From: an uncultured Lachnospiraceae bacterium
GTDB lineage: Bacteria > Bacillota > Clostridia > Lachnospirales > Lachnospiraceae
Assembly: GCA_946414885.1 (NCBI GenBank)
Contig: CAMKQH010000018.1
Location: forward strand, 18,019-82,018
DNA: 64,000 nt
Direction of reading: 5' to 3'
The translations under genes were made by a program, and so were the position numbers. Shown piece after piece: positions 28,626-37,003 of the stretch. Numbering within the stretch: position 1 is the stretch's first letter; each line of letters begins with the position of its first letter. The notes under the pieces were generated by a model. That model was given only the letters and a program-made list of their open reading frames with translations, did no database searches and was not told the origin of the DNA.

Positions 28626-29738
28626 ATGAGAGTGTTTGACACTTATTATTTTAATATTATCGACAAGGTCCGTTTCAAGGATACGAAACCATACATCGAC
28701 AAAATGCTAAAGGATCTTGGTCTTTCCTACACGGACGTGGATTTTATGCTTTACGAAGTGGTGCAGGATAAAATACCGGAAATCTGCAAAAAGATGCCAA
28801 ATCTGAAGAAGTATTATTTTTATGACAAAACAGATAACAATTATGGAATTTCCAGCGTCACGAAGGATTGGCAGGCCGGAAACGTTCATGCAAACAAAGA
28901 GGATTGGGGTGACGTGGAGACGGTATTTTCCAAGATCCCGCGCCCATATAACTTACCCTTCGGGTATTATAGTTTGAGCGGGATCAATTGGTTTCAGGAT
29001 TCTGATCCCAGCCCGGCGGTGATCCAATGGGACATGTGGAAGAATGAGATTCCGAATACACATTTTGCGCCATTTATTTCTAACCGGATACTGCAGCTGA
29101 GATGTTATGATGATGGCATCAAGCATAATAATGTGGCAGTCAGCATTGAAATTACGGACGGAGATGCGATCAGGGACAGTAAGCCCGTGATCGAGAAATT
29201 GAAGCCTTATTTTGGAGAGCCGCAAAACATGGTCCGCTCGTGCACGTTCTCGAAGGAAGAGAGCGAAAGGAACCGGAAGCAGGAAAAGGAAGCATGCAAA
29301 GCATTGGCCCAAAAGGCGCTTTCGTATCTGCCGCAGCCTGGGAACATGGGAGCAATTCAATTCGATAAGGATTTGGGGCGCGTTGCCGACAAAAAAGAAA
29401 CGGACGCGGCGTTTAAGGGTACGGGATTTGAACGGGTCAAGGGTCAGCCAAACTGGCTGCATTTATATTGTGCCATGGATCAGACCAGGGGCTACAAATA
29501 TGAGGCCTTCGTCCAAAAGATATCGATCGGAAACATCTTCCGCTGCTGGATTGATATCACGGGTTCGAATTTCCGCATAAAATTTGAACAGCCGGATTAT
29601 GCCGTGGATCAGGAAGGAAAATCCCAGGAAATACTGAATCAATTCGCCAAGTTCTGCGTTTACGCAAAAGAGGAATTTGGCGCGGAAATAGAAAAGAGCT
29701 TTGGCAAAACGCCGGAGTGGTTCTTTGGGCAGAAATAA
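28626..29738 (+). CDS. Conserved protein of unknown function
   Basis: A 370-residue soluble protein without signal peptide or transmembrane segments. I recognise no domain. The N-terminal third is rich in aromatic residues and lysine. The middle carries a charged helix (about 203-225, repeated E/K/R) and the C-terminal third looks like a beta-rich fold. The ATG at 28626 was preferred over 28611. Its place between a metallo-hydrolase and a DUF4037 protein, in a chain ending with a Ser/Thr kinase, suggests that it is a substrate or effector of that system. Confidence 0.6.
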   Translation: MRVFDTYYFNIIDKVRFKDTKPYIDKMLKDLGLSYTDVDFMLYEVVQDKIPEICKKMPNLKKYYFYDKTDNNYGISSVTKDWQAGNVHANKEDWGDVETVFSKIPRPYNLPFGYYSLSGINWFQDSDPSPAVIQWDMWKNEIPNTHFAPFISNRILQLRCYDDGIKHNNVAVSIEITDGDAIRDSKPVIEKLKPYFGEPQNMVRSCTFSKEESERNRKQEKEACKALAQKALSYLPQPGNMGAIQFDKDLGRVADKKETDAAFKGTGFERVKGQPNWLHLYCAMDQTRGYKYEAFVQKISIGNIFRCWIDITGSNFRIKFEQPDYAVDQEGKSQEILNQFAKFCVYAKEEFGAEIEKSFGKTPEWFFGQK

Positions 29739-29777
29739 GATGATGCCAAGTGAGATGGCATGGGGAGCGACTGACGC

Positions 29778-30773
29778 ATGAATTCGATTGAGGCTAGCAG
29801 GCGGTTTTACGAAGAACAAGTGAAAAATCTGATCAACGAGCAATTTGGACAGTACGAGGATCGCATCGCCGTTGGCATTGCAGGCGAAGGGTCGGATTGC
29901 TTTGGATATGACGATTTCATGTCAAGGGATCATGATTTCGGGACAGGCGTCTGCCTTTGGATCACGGAGGAAGACTTGAACCTCTTTGGCCGCAGACTCT
30001 CCATCGCGTACAACGAACTTATTGACGGCATGCCTGGAAATAACCTCTCGGAGCGCCTTCGCGAAAGACGCGGCGTCATGACCATCAATGATTTTTATTC
30101 CAACGTGCTGGGTACGAGGATTGACGCGGAGGGATTTGTACTAGCCGGGAGAGAACCAGAGGGTGAGCGAAAGGCAGAAGCATTTTTTGGTGACAGGGAA
30201 TGGCAACTGCTGGATCATTCCTGCCTGGCAACGGCAGTTAATGGAGAGGTGTTCCGGGACGACCTCGGCATCTTTAGCACCTTTCGTAACAAGCTTTTGG
30301 ATTATTATCCGGATCACGTTTGGAGGATCCGGATCGCTAACGCGCTGCACCAGTATGCGTCGTCCATGCAAGTCAACTATGCGCGTTCCATGAAAAGAAG
30401 AGATTTTGTGGCGGCGCGCCTTTGCCAGGCGAAGGGAATTGAGGCGGCGATGGAACTGTTCTTCCTCATGAAGAGGGAATATCCGCCGTATTATAAATGG
30501 ACCTACCAAAGAATGGCCCAGCTGGATCAAAATGGCAGGTTTTCGAAAATTGTGGAGTACTTTGCCAGGATCAGATGCGATAAGGATGTTTGGGAGCTCA
30601 GCTGGAAAGGCATACCCTACCAGTCGGTCCAACCTGTTTTGGGAGACCCGATGGTGGCTGCCGCGGAAGAGATTGCTTCTATGATTTGCGAGATGCTGAG
30701 GGAGAATAGCCTGACAGAGGGGACGGATCCCTATCTGGAAAGGTACGTGGAGGAAGTGTTGGCTGGACGATAA
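29778..30773 (+). CDS. DUF4037 (nucleotidyltransferase-like) protein
   Basis: A 331-residue protein. The region around residues 30-55 (GIAGEGSDCFGYDDFMSRDH) has the G-S-x-n-D-x-D layout of nucleotidyltransferase folds. The rest is helical and matches DUF4037. The same domain, with the nearly identical GEGSDCMGFDDESSRDHD motif, forms the C-terminal part of the 855-residue protein at 55652-58219. DUF4037 proteins are predicted to transfer nucleotides, but the target is unknown. The gene lies 39 bases after the unknown protein and 41 bases before the small beta protein. Confidence 0.8.
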   Translation: MNSIEASRRFYEEQVKNLINEQFGQYEDRIAVGIAGEGSDCFGYDDFMSRDHDFGTGVCLWITEEDLNLFGRRLSIAYNELIDGMPGNNLSERLRERRGVMTINDFYSNVLGTRIDAEGFVLAGREPEGERKAEAFFGDREWQLLDHSCLATAVNGEVFRDDLGIFSTFRNKLLDYYPDHVWRIRIANALHQYASSMQVNYARSMKRRDFVAARLCQAKGIEAAMELFFLMKREYPPYYKWTYQRMAQLDQNGRFSKIVEYFARIRCDKDVWELSWKGIPYQSVQPVLGDPMVAAAEEIASMICEMLRENSLTEGTDPYLERYVEEVLAGR

Positions 30774-30814
30774 CTCTGAAACAGTGATGGTTTGGAAGGG
30801 AGGAGCGACGGAGA

Positions 30815-31090
30815 ATGAGCATGGGTAGGCAACTGCATAAACTGCATTTAGACGGTTTTGGATTAGAGTCATTACGCAAGGAGTACGGCGCCGGGGAAAC
30901 CGTGACCATTCGTTTCCGCCTGTTCGCCACGGATACGGACTATCGCTTTTTCGTAGACGAGAAGGACGTCAGTTTCCAGCAGAACTTCGATTCCAAGGGC
31001 TTTGTCTTTACGTTTATCATGCCTGACCATGACGTTACGTTTCACATGACTTCAAGGAACAGCATGATGGCGATGAGAGAGAGGGAATGA
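30815..31090 (+). CDS. Small beta-domain protein with a bacterial-repeat-like motif
   Basis: A 91-residue protein. The end of the domain, FVFTFIMPDHDVTFHM, resembles the closing strand of bacterial Ig-like or InlB-type repeat domains, which usually occur in surface proteins. Here it stands alone without a signal peptide, so it should be cytosolic. AGGAG lies nine bases before the start. The stop overlaps the kinase start (ATGA), so the two are translationally coupled and perhaps bind each other. The function is not known to me. Confidence 0.65.
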   Translation: MSMGRQLHKLHLDGFGLESLRKEYGAGETVTIRFRLFATDTDYRFFVDEKDVSFQQNFDSKGFVFTFIMPDHDVTFHMTSRNSMMAMRERE

Positions 31091-32148
31091 TGGGCGAAAA
31101 GGATTCGATGAACTTCATGGACGAATATGAATATTGCCCGCGATGTGATGCGAACCTTACGCTGCAAAAGGGATACCGGAGGGACTTGCCTTTTTGGAAG
31201 TGCCGGGGCTGCGGCGAAATGCTCATCAATCCAAATAACGAAACGGAATCAAACGTTGTCTGGATTTGTGATAAGTGTGGAGGCGTACTTAATCTGCAAG
31301 AAGGATTCCATGAGGATTGCGGCGAGTGGATCTGTACGGAATGCGGGACGGTCAATCCGATTTCGGATTCAGAGATTTTTCGAAGCGAGGATGAATATGA
31401 AGCATTCCTAAAGGACCCGTATCAGGGATTGACGGATGAAGACCTGATGGAATTATTGCGATATCAGGAACTCGAGAACATTGACGGCAGGGAAGACGTG
31501 ATCCTCACAAGGCATTGTGATACGGGAAAGCTCTGCGTGAAAAAGCTCCTTACCATGTATAATAAAAGCGTGTACGAGTATTTGACGCGTCATCCGATCG
31601 AACATATGCCTAGAATTCTTGGCGTGTATGAAGGGACCAATGGTCTTGTGGTATTGGAGGAATACGTTGCGGGTCATACGCTGGAAAAACTCCTGGAAGG
31701 TCGCACGTTTATGGAGAAAGAAACCATTCGCATCATCAAGGAATTGTGTACGATCCTTGAGGAATTGCATTCCCTCCCGAAGGCCATGATCCATCGGGAC
31801 GTGAAACCGTCAAACGTGATGCTGGACGAAGCCGGAGGGGTTTGGCTCTTGGACGTCAACGTGGCGAAATGGCATGATCCCGCGCAAAAGGATGACACAA
31901 GATACCTGGGAACGCAGTATTATGCGGCGCCGGAGCAGGTGGGCTATGGCTTTGAGGCCTCTTCGCCAAAGTCTGACGTTTACGCCGTGGGAATCCTCAT
32001 GAACGTTATGCTCACGGGTAAATTCCCCAAGGAAGAAAAAGCGCCCGGGAAACTATGGCCCCTGATCGAAAGATGCATCAGTCTGGAAGCGGAGCGAAGA
32101 TTCTCTGCAAGGGAACTGAGGGAAGCATTGGAGAAAATCGAGGAATAA
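31087..32148 (+). CDS. Ser/Thr protein kinase with two N-terminal zinc ribbons
   Basis: A 353-residue protein. Two zinc ribbons (about 17-47 and 58-90) with paired C-x2-C knuckles precede a Hanks-type kinase domain (about 115-350). It has a lysine in LCVKKLL, catalytic loop MIHRDVKPSNVML with the active aspartate, LLDVNVAKW in place of DFG, the APE region YYAAPEQVGYG and the SDVYAVG segment. The DFG glycine is replaced, but the metal-binding aspartate is kept, so activity is likely. No transmembrane anchor is seen. It is coupled to genes on both sides. A kinase-like paralog that lacks the catalytic residues is encoded at 50508. Confidence 0.88.
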   Translation: MMGEKDSMNFMDEYEYCPRCDANLTLQKGYRRDLPFWKCRGCGEMLINPNNETESNVVWICDKCGGVLNLQEGFHEDCGEWICTECGTVNPISDSEIFRSEDEYEAFLKDPYQGLTDEDLMELLRYQELENIDGREDVILTRHCDTGKLCVKKLLTMYNKSVYEYLTRHPIEHMPRILGVYEGTNGLVVLEEYVAGHTLEKLLEGRTFMEKETIRIIKELCTILEELHSLPKAMIHRDVKPSNVMLDEAGGVWLLDVNVAKWHDPAQKDDTRYLGTQYYAAPEQVGYGFEASSPKSDVYAVGILMNVMLTGKFPKEEKAPGKLWPLIERCISLEAERRFSARELREALEKIEE

Positions 32149-32150
32149 AC

Positions 32151-32609
32151 ATGCAAAAGATACCGACGGATGAGTTGAATGCCCTTCTCGAAAAGGTGGA
32201 TCCCGATCAACTGGATGCCTACCTGAAATCCAGCAAAAAATACATGATGAATGATCCCAGGGAGTTCTCCTTTTACGTAAAGGACCTGCTCAATGAGAAA
32301 CGAGTGAAGCTGAAGGACCTCTATCTGCTTGCCGGCGTCTCGGAATCCTACGGGAGCAAGATTCTCAGCATGGAGAAACACACAAAGGACCGGAATTTGA
32401 TCCTTCGCATTTGCCTGGCGGGGAAATTTTCCCTGGAGGAAACCAACCGGGCCCTTAAACTTTATGGCATGAGCGAACTCTATGCAAAGGATCCGAGGGA
32501 TGCCTGCCTGATCGTGGCAATCCATCATCGGATTTATGATCTGTTGCAGATTGATGACATCCTTGAAAAAAGAGGGTTTCAGAAGATCTCGGCAGAGGAA
32601 AACGAGTGA
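32151..32609 (+). CDS. HTH-like protein paired with the Ser/Thr kinase
   Basis: A 152-residue soluble helical protein. The segment LKDLYLLAGVSESYGSKILS (about 50-69) resembles a Cro/C1-type HTH. The start is two bases after the kinase stop. I recall such proteins beside zinc-ribbon kinases in Firmicutes, where they may be a phosphorylation target or a regulator. This is inferred from position only. It ends the locus A operon, and an inverted repeat follows 19 bases downstream. Confidence 0.7.
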   Translation: MQKIPTDELNALLEKVDPDQLDAYLKSSKKYMMNDPREFSFYVKDLLNEKRVKLKDLYLLAGVSESYGSKILSMEKHTKDRNLILRICLAGKFSLEETNRALKLYGMSELYAKDPRDACLIVAIHHRIYDLLQIDDILEKRGFQKISAEENE

Positions 32610-32628
32610 TTAATAGATTGTTGAAACT

Positions 32629-32670
32629 ATAGCACAATATTGTCTTGCACACAAGACAATATTGTGCTAT
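32629..32670. repeat. Perfect 19-bp inverted repeat upstream of the ATPase gene
   Basis: Two 19-base arms (32629-32647 and 32652-32670) are separated by CACA. The element ATTGTCTTG occurs in the left arm and again as a direct repeat at 32672-32680. No T-run follows, so an operator or a bidirectional structure is more likely than a terminator. Confidence 0.75.
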
Positions 32671-32765
32671 TATTGTCTTGTATAAAAAACAAAAATGACA
32701 TAAATAATATACTATATAAAAGACAACAAAACGGAAATTGTATTGTAAACGGAATGGGAGGATCA

Positions 32766-34034
32766 ATGAACAGAGATTATATAAAACAGGTGATATTAGA
32801 TCAAAAGGAAATTTATCTGAACAATTCGATCGTCATGCGTGATTTTGGACTGGAAGATCACGTCAATTACTGCTTTGTGGGAATAAGAAGAACAGGTAAA
32901 TCTTATATGATGTTCCAACAGATAAAAAATCTGATTGGGAAAGGCATTCCAATTAACGAGATCTTATACGTAAGCTTTGAAGATGAACGTCTTCTTGAAG
33001 TGACGGCTGAGGAGCTTAACGTCATTTTGGAAATTGGGATTGAGATGGCTGGTGATAACAAGAAGCCCTATGTCTTTCTGGATGAAATTCAGAACGTGCC
33101 TGGATGGGAGAAATTTGTCCGCCGTCTCGCTGACATGAAGTATAGGATAAACATTACAGGAAGTAATAGCAAGATGTTGAGTCGTGAAATTGCATCCACG
33201 CTAGGCGGACGATTTATGATCATACAGGTATTTCCGTATGCTTTTTCAGAATATCTGCATGCAATAGGTAAAGAAAAAGATTATCTTAGGATTCTTTCGA
33301 CGTCTGATAGGGCAGAGATTAATAGAACCTATGAAAAATACGTAAAGTATGGGGCGTTTCCGGAATTAGTAGACATTCGAAACAAAAGAGAATATCTCAA
33401 AGGTATATATCAGACTATCTATATTGGAGACATTCTTACAAGAAACAATATTACCAATGATTTTGCCGTCAGATTAATTCTTAAAAAGATGGCTGAGACG
33501 GTAATGAAGCCTATTTCGTTTAACAGACTGGCGAATATTTTGAATAGTGCCGGAGCAGGAATTGGAAAGCAAACCGTCATCAATTACGTTGGATACATGT
33601 TGGATGCATATCTTTTGTTTTCCATTCAAAATTATGCTTCAAAGCTTGTTGATAAAGAAACAGCTCCAAAGTATTATTTTATGGACACGGGTCTGCTGGG
33701 GCTTCTGGTGATCGATTCCGAAACGGCGCAACTTGAAAATTTGATCGCAATAGAATTGATTCGACGATACGGAATCGAAAACGTTTTTTTCTTTGAAAAG
33801 AATGTAGAGATTGATTTCTTTGTACCTGAAGCAAAAATGGCGATACAGGTAAGCTTTAGTATTATGGATGATATTGCCACGAAAGAAAGGGAACTGAATG
33901 CTTTTGAAAAACTTCGAAATTATATGCCAGATACGGAATGCCTGCTTATCACTAACAGTGAAGAAACAGATATAGATTACAATGGAATTCACGTGAAGGT
34001 TGTTCCAGCGTGGAAATGGCTGCTGGAAAAATAA
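32766..34034 (+). CDS. AAA+ ATPase with DUF4143-type C-terminal domain
   Basis: A 422-residue protein of the common archaeal/bacterial family of AAA ATPases with a DUF4143 nuclease-like C-terminus. Walker A is GIRRTGKSYMM (about 38-48), Walker B is PYVFLDEIQNV and sensor ITGSNSKML follows. The C-terminal part contains IEIDFFVPEAKMAIQVSFS, resembling a PD-(D/E)xK core (N-V-E-I-D-F-F then I-Q-V). These genes are often mobile and of unknown role. The gene is AT-rich compared with locus A. The ATG at 32766 with GGGAGG was chosen. It stands alone between an inverted repeat and a terminator. Confidence 0.85.
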   Translation: MNRDYIKQVILDQKEIYLNNSIVMRDFGLEDHVNYCFVGIRRTGKSYMMFQQIKNLIGKGIPINEILYVSFEDERLLEVTAEELNVILEIGIEMAGDNKKPYVFLDEIQNVPGWEKFVRRLADMKYRINITGSNSKMLSREIASTLGGRFMIIQVFPYAFSEYLHAIGKEKDYLRILSTSDRAEINRTYEKYVKYGAFPELVDIRNKREYLKGIYQTIYIGDILTRNNITNDFAVRLILKKMAETVMKPISFNRLANILNSAGAGIGKQTVINYVGYMLDAYLLFSIQNYASKLVDKETAPKYYFMDTGLLGLLVIDSETAQLENLIAIELIRRYGIENVFFFEKNVEIDFFVPEAKMAIQVSFSIMDDIATKERELNAFEKLRNYMPDTECLLITNSEETDIDYNGIHVKVVPAWKWLLEK

Positions 34035-34051
34035 ATATTTTATCATTAATT

Positions 34052-34082
34052 CCCCACCATTTTGGTGGGGATCCTTTGTTTT
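34052..34082 (+). terminator. Intrinsic terminator after the ATPase gene
   Basis: A perfect 8-bp stem CCCCACCA/TGGTGGGG with a three-base loop, then a T-rich tail. Confidence 0.75.
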
Positions 34083-34190
34083 AAAAACTGTTATTCTATG
34101 GGTAAATCAAGGACGGTTACGCAGAGTAATCAATTAGTAATTTGATATTTGCGGTGCTAAGACTTATCATATTGTTAGGGGGATGACGTG

Positions 34191-34517
34191 ATGGGGGACA
34201 GAACAACGCTGGGTAAATACATTTCAACCAGGAGAAAGAGTTTAGGCTTTACCCAAGAGGAGCTAGCAGAAGAGATCGGCGTTTCAAAGTCAGCAATCGC
34301 CAAATGGGAAACGGACGGCGGCCTCCCAGACCGCGACAACCTAAAGAGACTCTCGAAAACCTTAGGGATTTCCGTCGATGAGCTCCATCGCATCATCGAA
34401 CTGGCAAATGCAAAGCCGATCGATTTCGAGATCAACATCACGCCGGAGATCATCGCCGCCCTGGAGGCCTACGGATACAAGGTCATCCGCCCCGGCGAGT
34501 CAGACCATACCCCATAA
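34191..34517 (+). CDS. XRE-family transcriptional regulator
   Basis: A 108-residue protein. The Cro/C1-type HTH (about 8-62) contains LGFTQEELAEEIGVSKSAIA. A short C-terminal segment (about 70-100) may mediate dimerisation. The ATG at 34191 follows an AGGGGG site, and a GTG directly before it is possible. It ends only 27 bases before the first c-di-GMP riboswitch and may regulate the accessory region, but no operator is evident. Confidence 0.82.
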   Translation: MGDRTTLGKYISTRRKSLGFTQEELAEEIGVSKSAIAKWETDGGLPDRDNLKRLSKTLGISVDELHRIIELANAKPIDFEINITPEIIAALEAYGYKVIRPGESDHTP

Positions 34518-34543
34518 CTTACTTCAACAAAATGATAAGTTCA

Positions 34544-34612
34544 TACTTTGGCAAAACAGTCGAAAGGCTGCGACGCAAAACTAAGAGGGCCTGTGAAATG
34601 GTAGCCAGTTGC
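34544..34612 (+). promoter_or_regulatory. Cyclic di-GMP-I (GEMM) riboswitch, copy 1
   Basis: The region carries the GEMM-I aptamer core: GGCAAAACAG, the GAAA tetraloop in the first arm, GACGCAAAAC, and AAATGGTAGCCAGTTGC with the conserved tetraloop receptor and the end of the P1 stem. It is nearly identical to the copy at 37862. A terminator hairpin follows at 34626, so control is probably by transcription termination upstream of the gene at 34703. Whether c-di-GMP turns expression on or off cannot be decided by eye. Confidence 0.9.
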
Positions 34613-34625
34613 AAAAGATTTGGAA

Positions 34626-34664
34626 GCATCGGAAATGCCTGAACAGGGATTTCGGGTGCTTTTT
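34626..34664 (+). terminator. Terminator in the expression platform of riboswitch copy 1
   Basis: The stem pairs GCATCGGAAAT with GATTTCGGGTGC, and an inner CCTG/CAGG extension closes the loop. Five T residues follow. The same design is seen after copy 2. Confidence 0.75.
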
Positions 34665-34702
34665 GCATACTGAGAATGGAATTATCGGAAGGGTGGGATT
34701 TT

Positions 34703-35617
34703 ATGAAACTTGTATCCTTAGCATGTCCGCATTGTAAAGCGCCTTTAGAGGTGAATCAGGAACTGACAATGGCTACTTGCAATTATTGTGGGTACCAATT
34801 CATGATCGATAATGAAATCAATTATTCTCGCATGACGGAGGAAGACACGGAGAGGATAGGAAAAGCGGCAGAAAGAGCACGCATGGAGAATGAAGAGAAC
34901 ATAGCCGTAAAAACTACCCAGAAGGTATATGCGGTATACGACGGGTTGCTTAAACTACGTGAAAATAATGGGAGATTACTGGAATTACAAACAAGATTTC
35001 AGGAGAATAAAACAAGTTTGTTTTGGACAAAGGTTTTTCACTGGTTGACGGGACCAATCAAAGGAGAAATCCTAGCCATCGTCGGGATTGGCTTGATCCT
35101 GTATCTGACAATCCGAGACATGATAGAGAATTCAAGCGGCATAAAAAGATTGTTTACGGGCTTGGTTATTTCTGCTGCATTGTATGGTGTCATGAGACTT
35201 CTTCGCATTTATTTTAATCATGCAGTTGTTAAGCGGGCAAGTGAGCGGGAACAATTAGAAATCGAAATAAATGAATTGAATACGGCAAATCAAGAGATGA
35301 AAACTAAAGCTGATTTTGATTTCGTTCCCGTTAAATACAGAAACGAGAATGCATTGAAATATATGTATGAATCGTTAAGGGTAAGAAGAGCACGTACGCT
35401 TGCGGAGGCCATGAATCAATACGACGTTGAACAACAGCGGCTTACCTTTATGAGAATGCAACAACAGCAACAGGAATTCCACAGGCAGCAAATGGAAGCA
35501 CAAACAAGAGCGGCTCAGATACAGCAAGGAGCAGATATCCTTGGAACTGTTGTGACGGCAGGCGCCGTGCTCAAGGTAGGGAAAGAAATAGTTAAAGTGA
35601 TGAGGGAACTGAAATAA
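34703..35617 (+). CDS. Zinc-ribbon membrane protein (c-di-GMP riboswitch controlled)
   Basis: A 304-residue protein. An N-terminal zinc ribbon (CPHC at about 8-11 and CNYC at about 29-32) is followed by a helical stretch, two transmembrane helices (about 128-148 and 158-176), a charged coiled coil and a Gln-rich region (about 250-285). The layout recalls YdjG of B. subtilis, which works with the SPFH protein YdjI at the membrane. That likeness is from memory. It is the first gene behind riboswitch copy 1. The ATG at 34703 has the better upstream site than one at 34676. Confidence 0.7.
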   Translation: MKLVSLACPHCKAPLEVNQELTMATCNYCGYQFMIDNEINYSRMTEEDTERIGKAAERARMENEENIAVKTTQKVYAVYDGLLKLRENNGRLLELQTRFQENKTSLFWTKVFHWLTGPIKGEILAIVGIGLILYLTIRDMIENSSGIKRLFTGLVISAALYGVMRLLRIYFNHAVVKRASEREQLEIEINELNTANQEMKTKADFDFVPVKYRNENALKYMYESLRVRRARTLAEAMNQYDVEQQRLTFMRMQQQQQEFHRQQMEAQTRAAQIQQGADILGTVVTAGAVLKVGKEIVKVMRELK

Positions 35618-35662
35618 GCAATATTGTGAATCAAATGCCGTACGGGAAAGGGGGCGTGCCTT

Positions 35663-36961
35663 ATGTTGAGAAGAATCATATGTCCAAAATGTAATAAGGA
35701 ACTTTATTTAGATGATGCGCAAAGGGTGCATTATTGTGACTACTGCGGCAACATGTTGACTGTTCATAATGCAAACGCTGAAAAAGGAAAGGATAATGGC
35801 AAGGTTGGTTTGGTAATAGCGTGTGCTGTTCTGTTTATGTTTGTCGTGATTGGATTCTCTTCTGGATCTTCTTCAGAAAGAAAAAAAGACGAGCAGAAGA
35901 ATGAAACCGTGGAAGCTGCCAAGACGCAACCAGAGAAAGCCATGGCTACTGATGAAGGAGATAAAATCCAGACAACCGAGAAAAATGATAACACGCTGGA
36001 AAAAACGGAATTGAAGGTAGAAGTGCCTCAAAAACCTGAGAGGGATGGGTTTGACGAATTTAATAATATAGTTGAATGGAAGGGAATTAATATAGAGCTT
36101 CCTGGTTATTGGTTATATGAAACCAATGAAAATCAGTTTGCCGGAGTTGCCGAATGGAAATCGGAAAACGAATTACCGGATGTTTATTTGATTATTGAAA
36201 TGTTAGGTTCAGCTAAACCAAATAATATAAATAATGCATTAAGTATTGTTGCGGAGAATTTGACAAAGAGCTATGACGAACAGGGAGTAAAATATACCAA
36301 AGAAATATTTGGTTATGAAACCGTAAAGGGATATAGAATCATTTTTGATAATGTCACGTGTGATTTTCAAGATACAACGTATAATGTATATGAGGAAGTA
36401 ATTCCATTCGTTTGTGAAAACGTAGATGGATTTTATGTGGCTCTCTTGAGAGTTAGAAAAGACGCGGCGTATTCATATAACAATGACTTTGAAAGAATAC
36501 TTAACTCAATCAGAAGCATAGAAAATGAAGGGCAGCAAGTAGTAAAAGAAGACAAAGGGAATAATGCAAAAAACGAAAAAAAGACAGAGAAAAAAACGAA
36601 TGACAAAGAAGTAAAGAAGACGGAAACAAAAACAACAAATGAAACAGAGAAAAAGACGGAAGAAAAGAAGGCTGCCAGTAGCGGCGTTAATCCCGAAATG
36701 AAGGCATTTCTCGACAGCTATGAAGCCTTTATGGACAAATATGTTGCTTTCACAAAAAAATATGTTGATTCGGCTGGCTCTGGGGACCTGGAGAGTTACA
36801 TGGCGATGTATCAGGATTACATGAATCTTTTAGCGCAACTGGAAGATTTCGAGCGGAAAGCGGATCAGTATGATTCCAGTAAAATGTCTGCAGAGGATTT
36901 GGCATATTATTTGGATTCGCTTAACAGAATTCAAAAGAAGATGCTGGAAGCATACTACTAG
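35663..36961 (+). CDS. Zinc-ribbon, single-span membrane protein with Lys/Glu linker
   Basis: A 432-residue protein. A zinc ribbon (CPKC at about 8-11, CDYC at about 27-30) is followed by a transmembrane helix (about 50-68), so the rest is probably extracytoplasmic. A folded domain (about 135-285, INIELPGYWLYE and later) leads to a Lys/Glu/Thr linker (about 290-345). A C-terminal helical domain (about 350-432) resembles DUF6591. Codon usage is AT-rich. It lies 45 bases after the previous gene under riboswitch copy 1. Confidence 0.7.
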   Translation: MLRRIICPKCNKELYLDDAQRVHYCDYCGNMLTVHNANAEKGKDNGKVGLVIACAVLFMFVVIGFSSGSSSERKKDEQKNETVEAAKTQPEKAMATDEGDKIQTTEKNDNTLEKTELKVEVPQKPERDGFDEFNNIVEWKGINIELPGYWLYETNENQFAGVAEWKSENELPDVYLIIEMLGSAKPNNINNALSIVAENLTKSYDEQGVKYTKEIFGYETVKGYRIIFDNVTCDFQDTTYNVYEEVIPFVCENVDGFYVALLRVRKDAAYSYNNDFERILNSIRSIENEGQQVVKEDKGNNAKNEKKTEKKTNDKEVKKTETKTTNETEKKTEEKKAASSGVNPEMKAFLDSYEAFMDKYVAFTKKYVDSAGSGDLESYMAMYQDYMNLLAQLEDFERKADQYDSSKMSAEDLAYYLDSLNRIQKKMLEAYY

Positions 36962-37003
36962 AAGCACTGTTGTAGTATAGGTTGGTACAAAGGAGGGGAT
37001 AAA

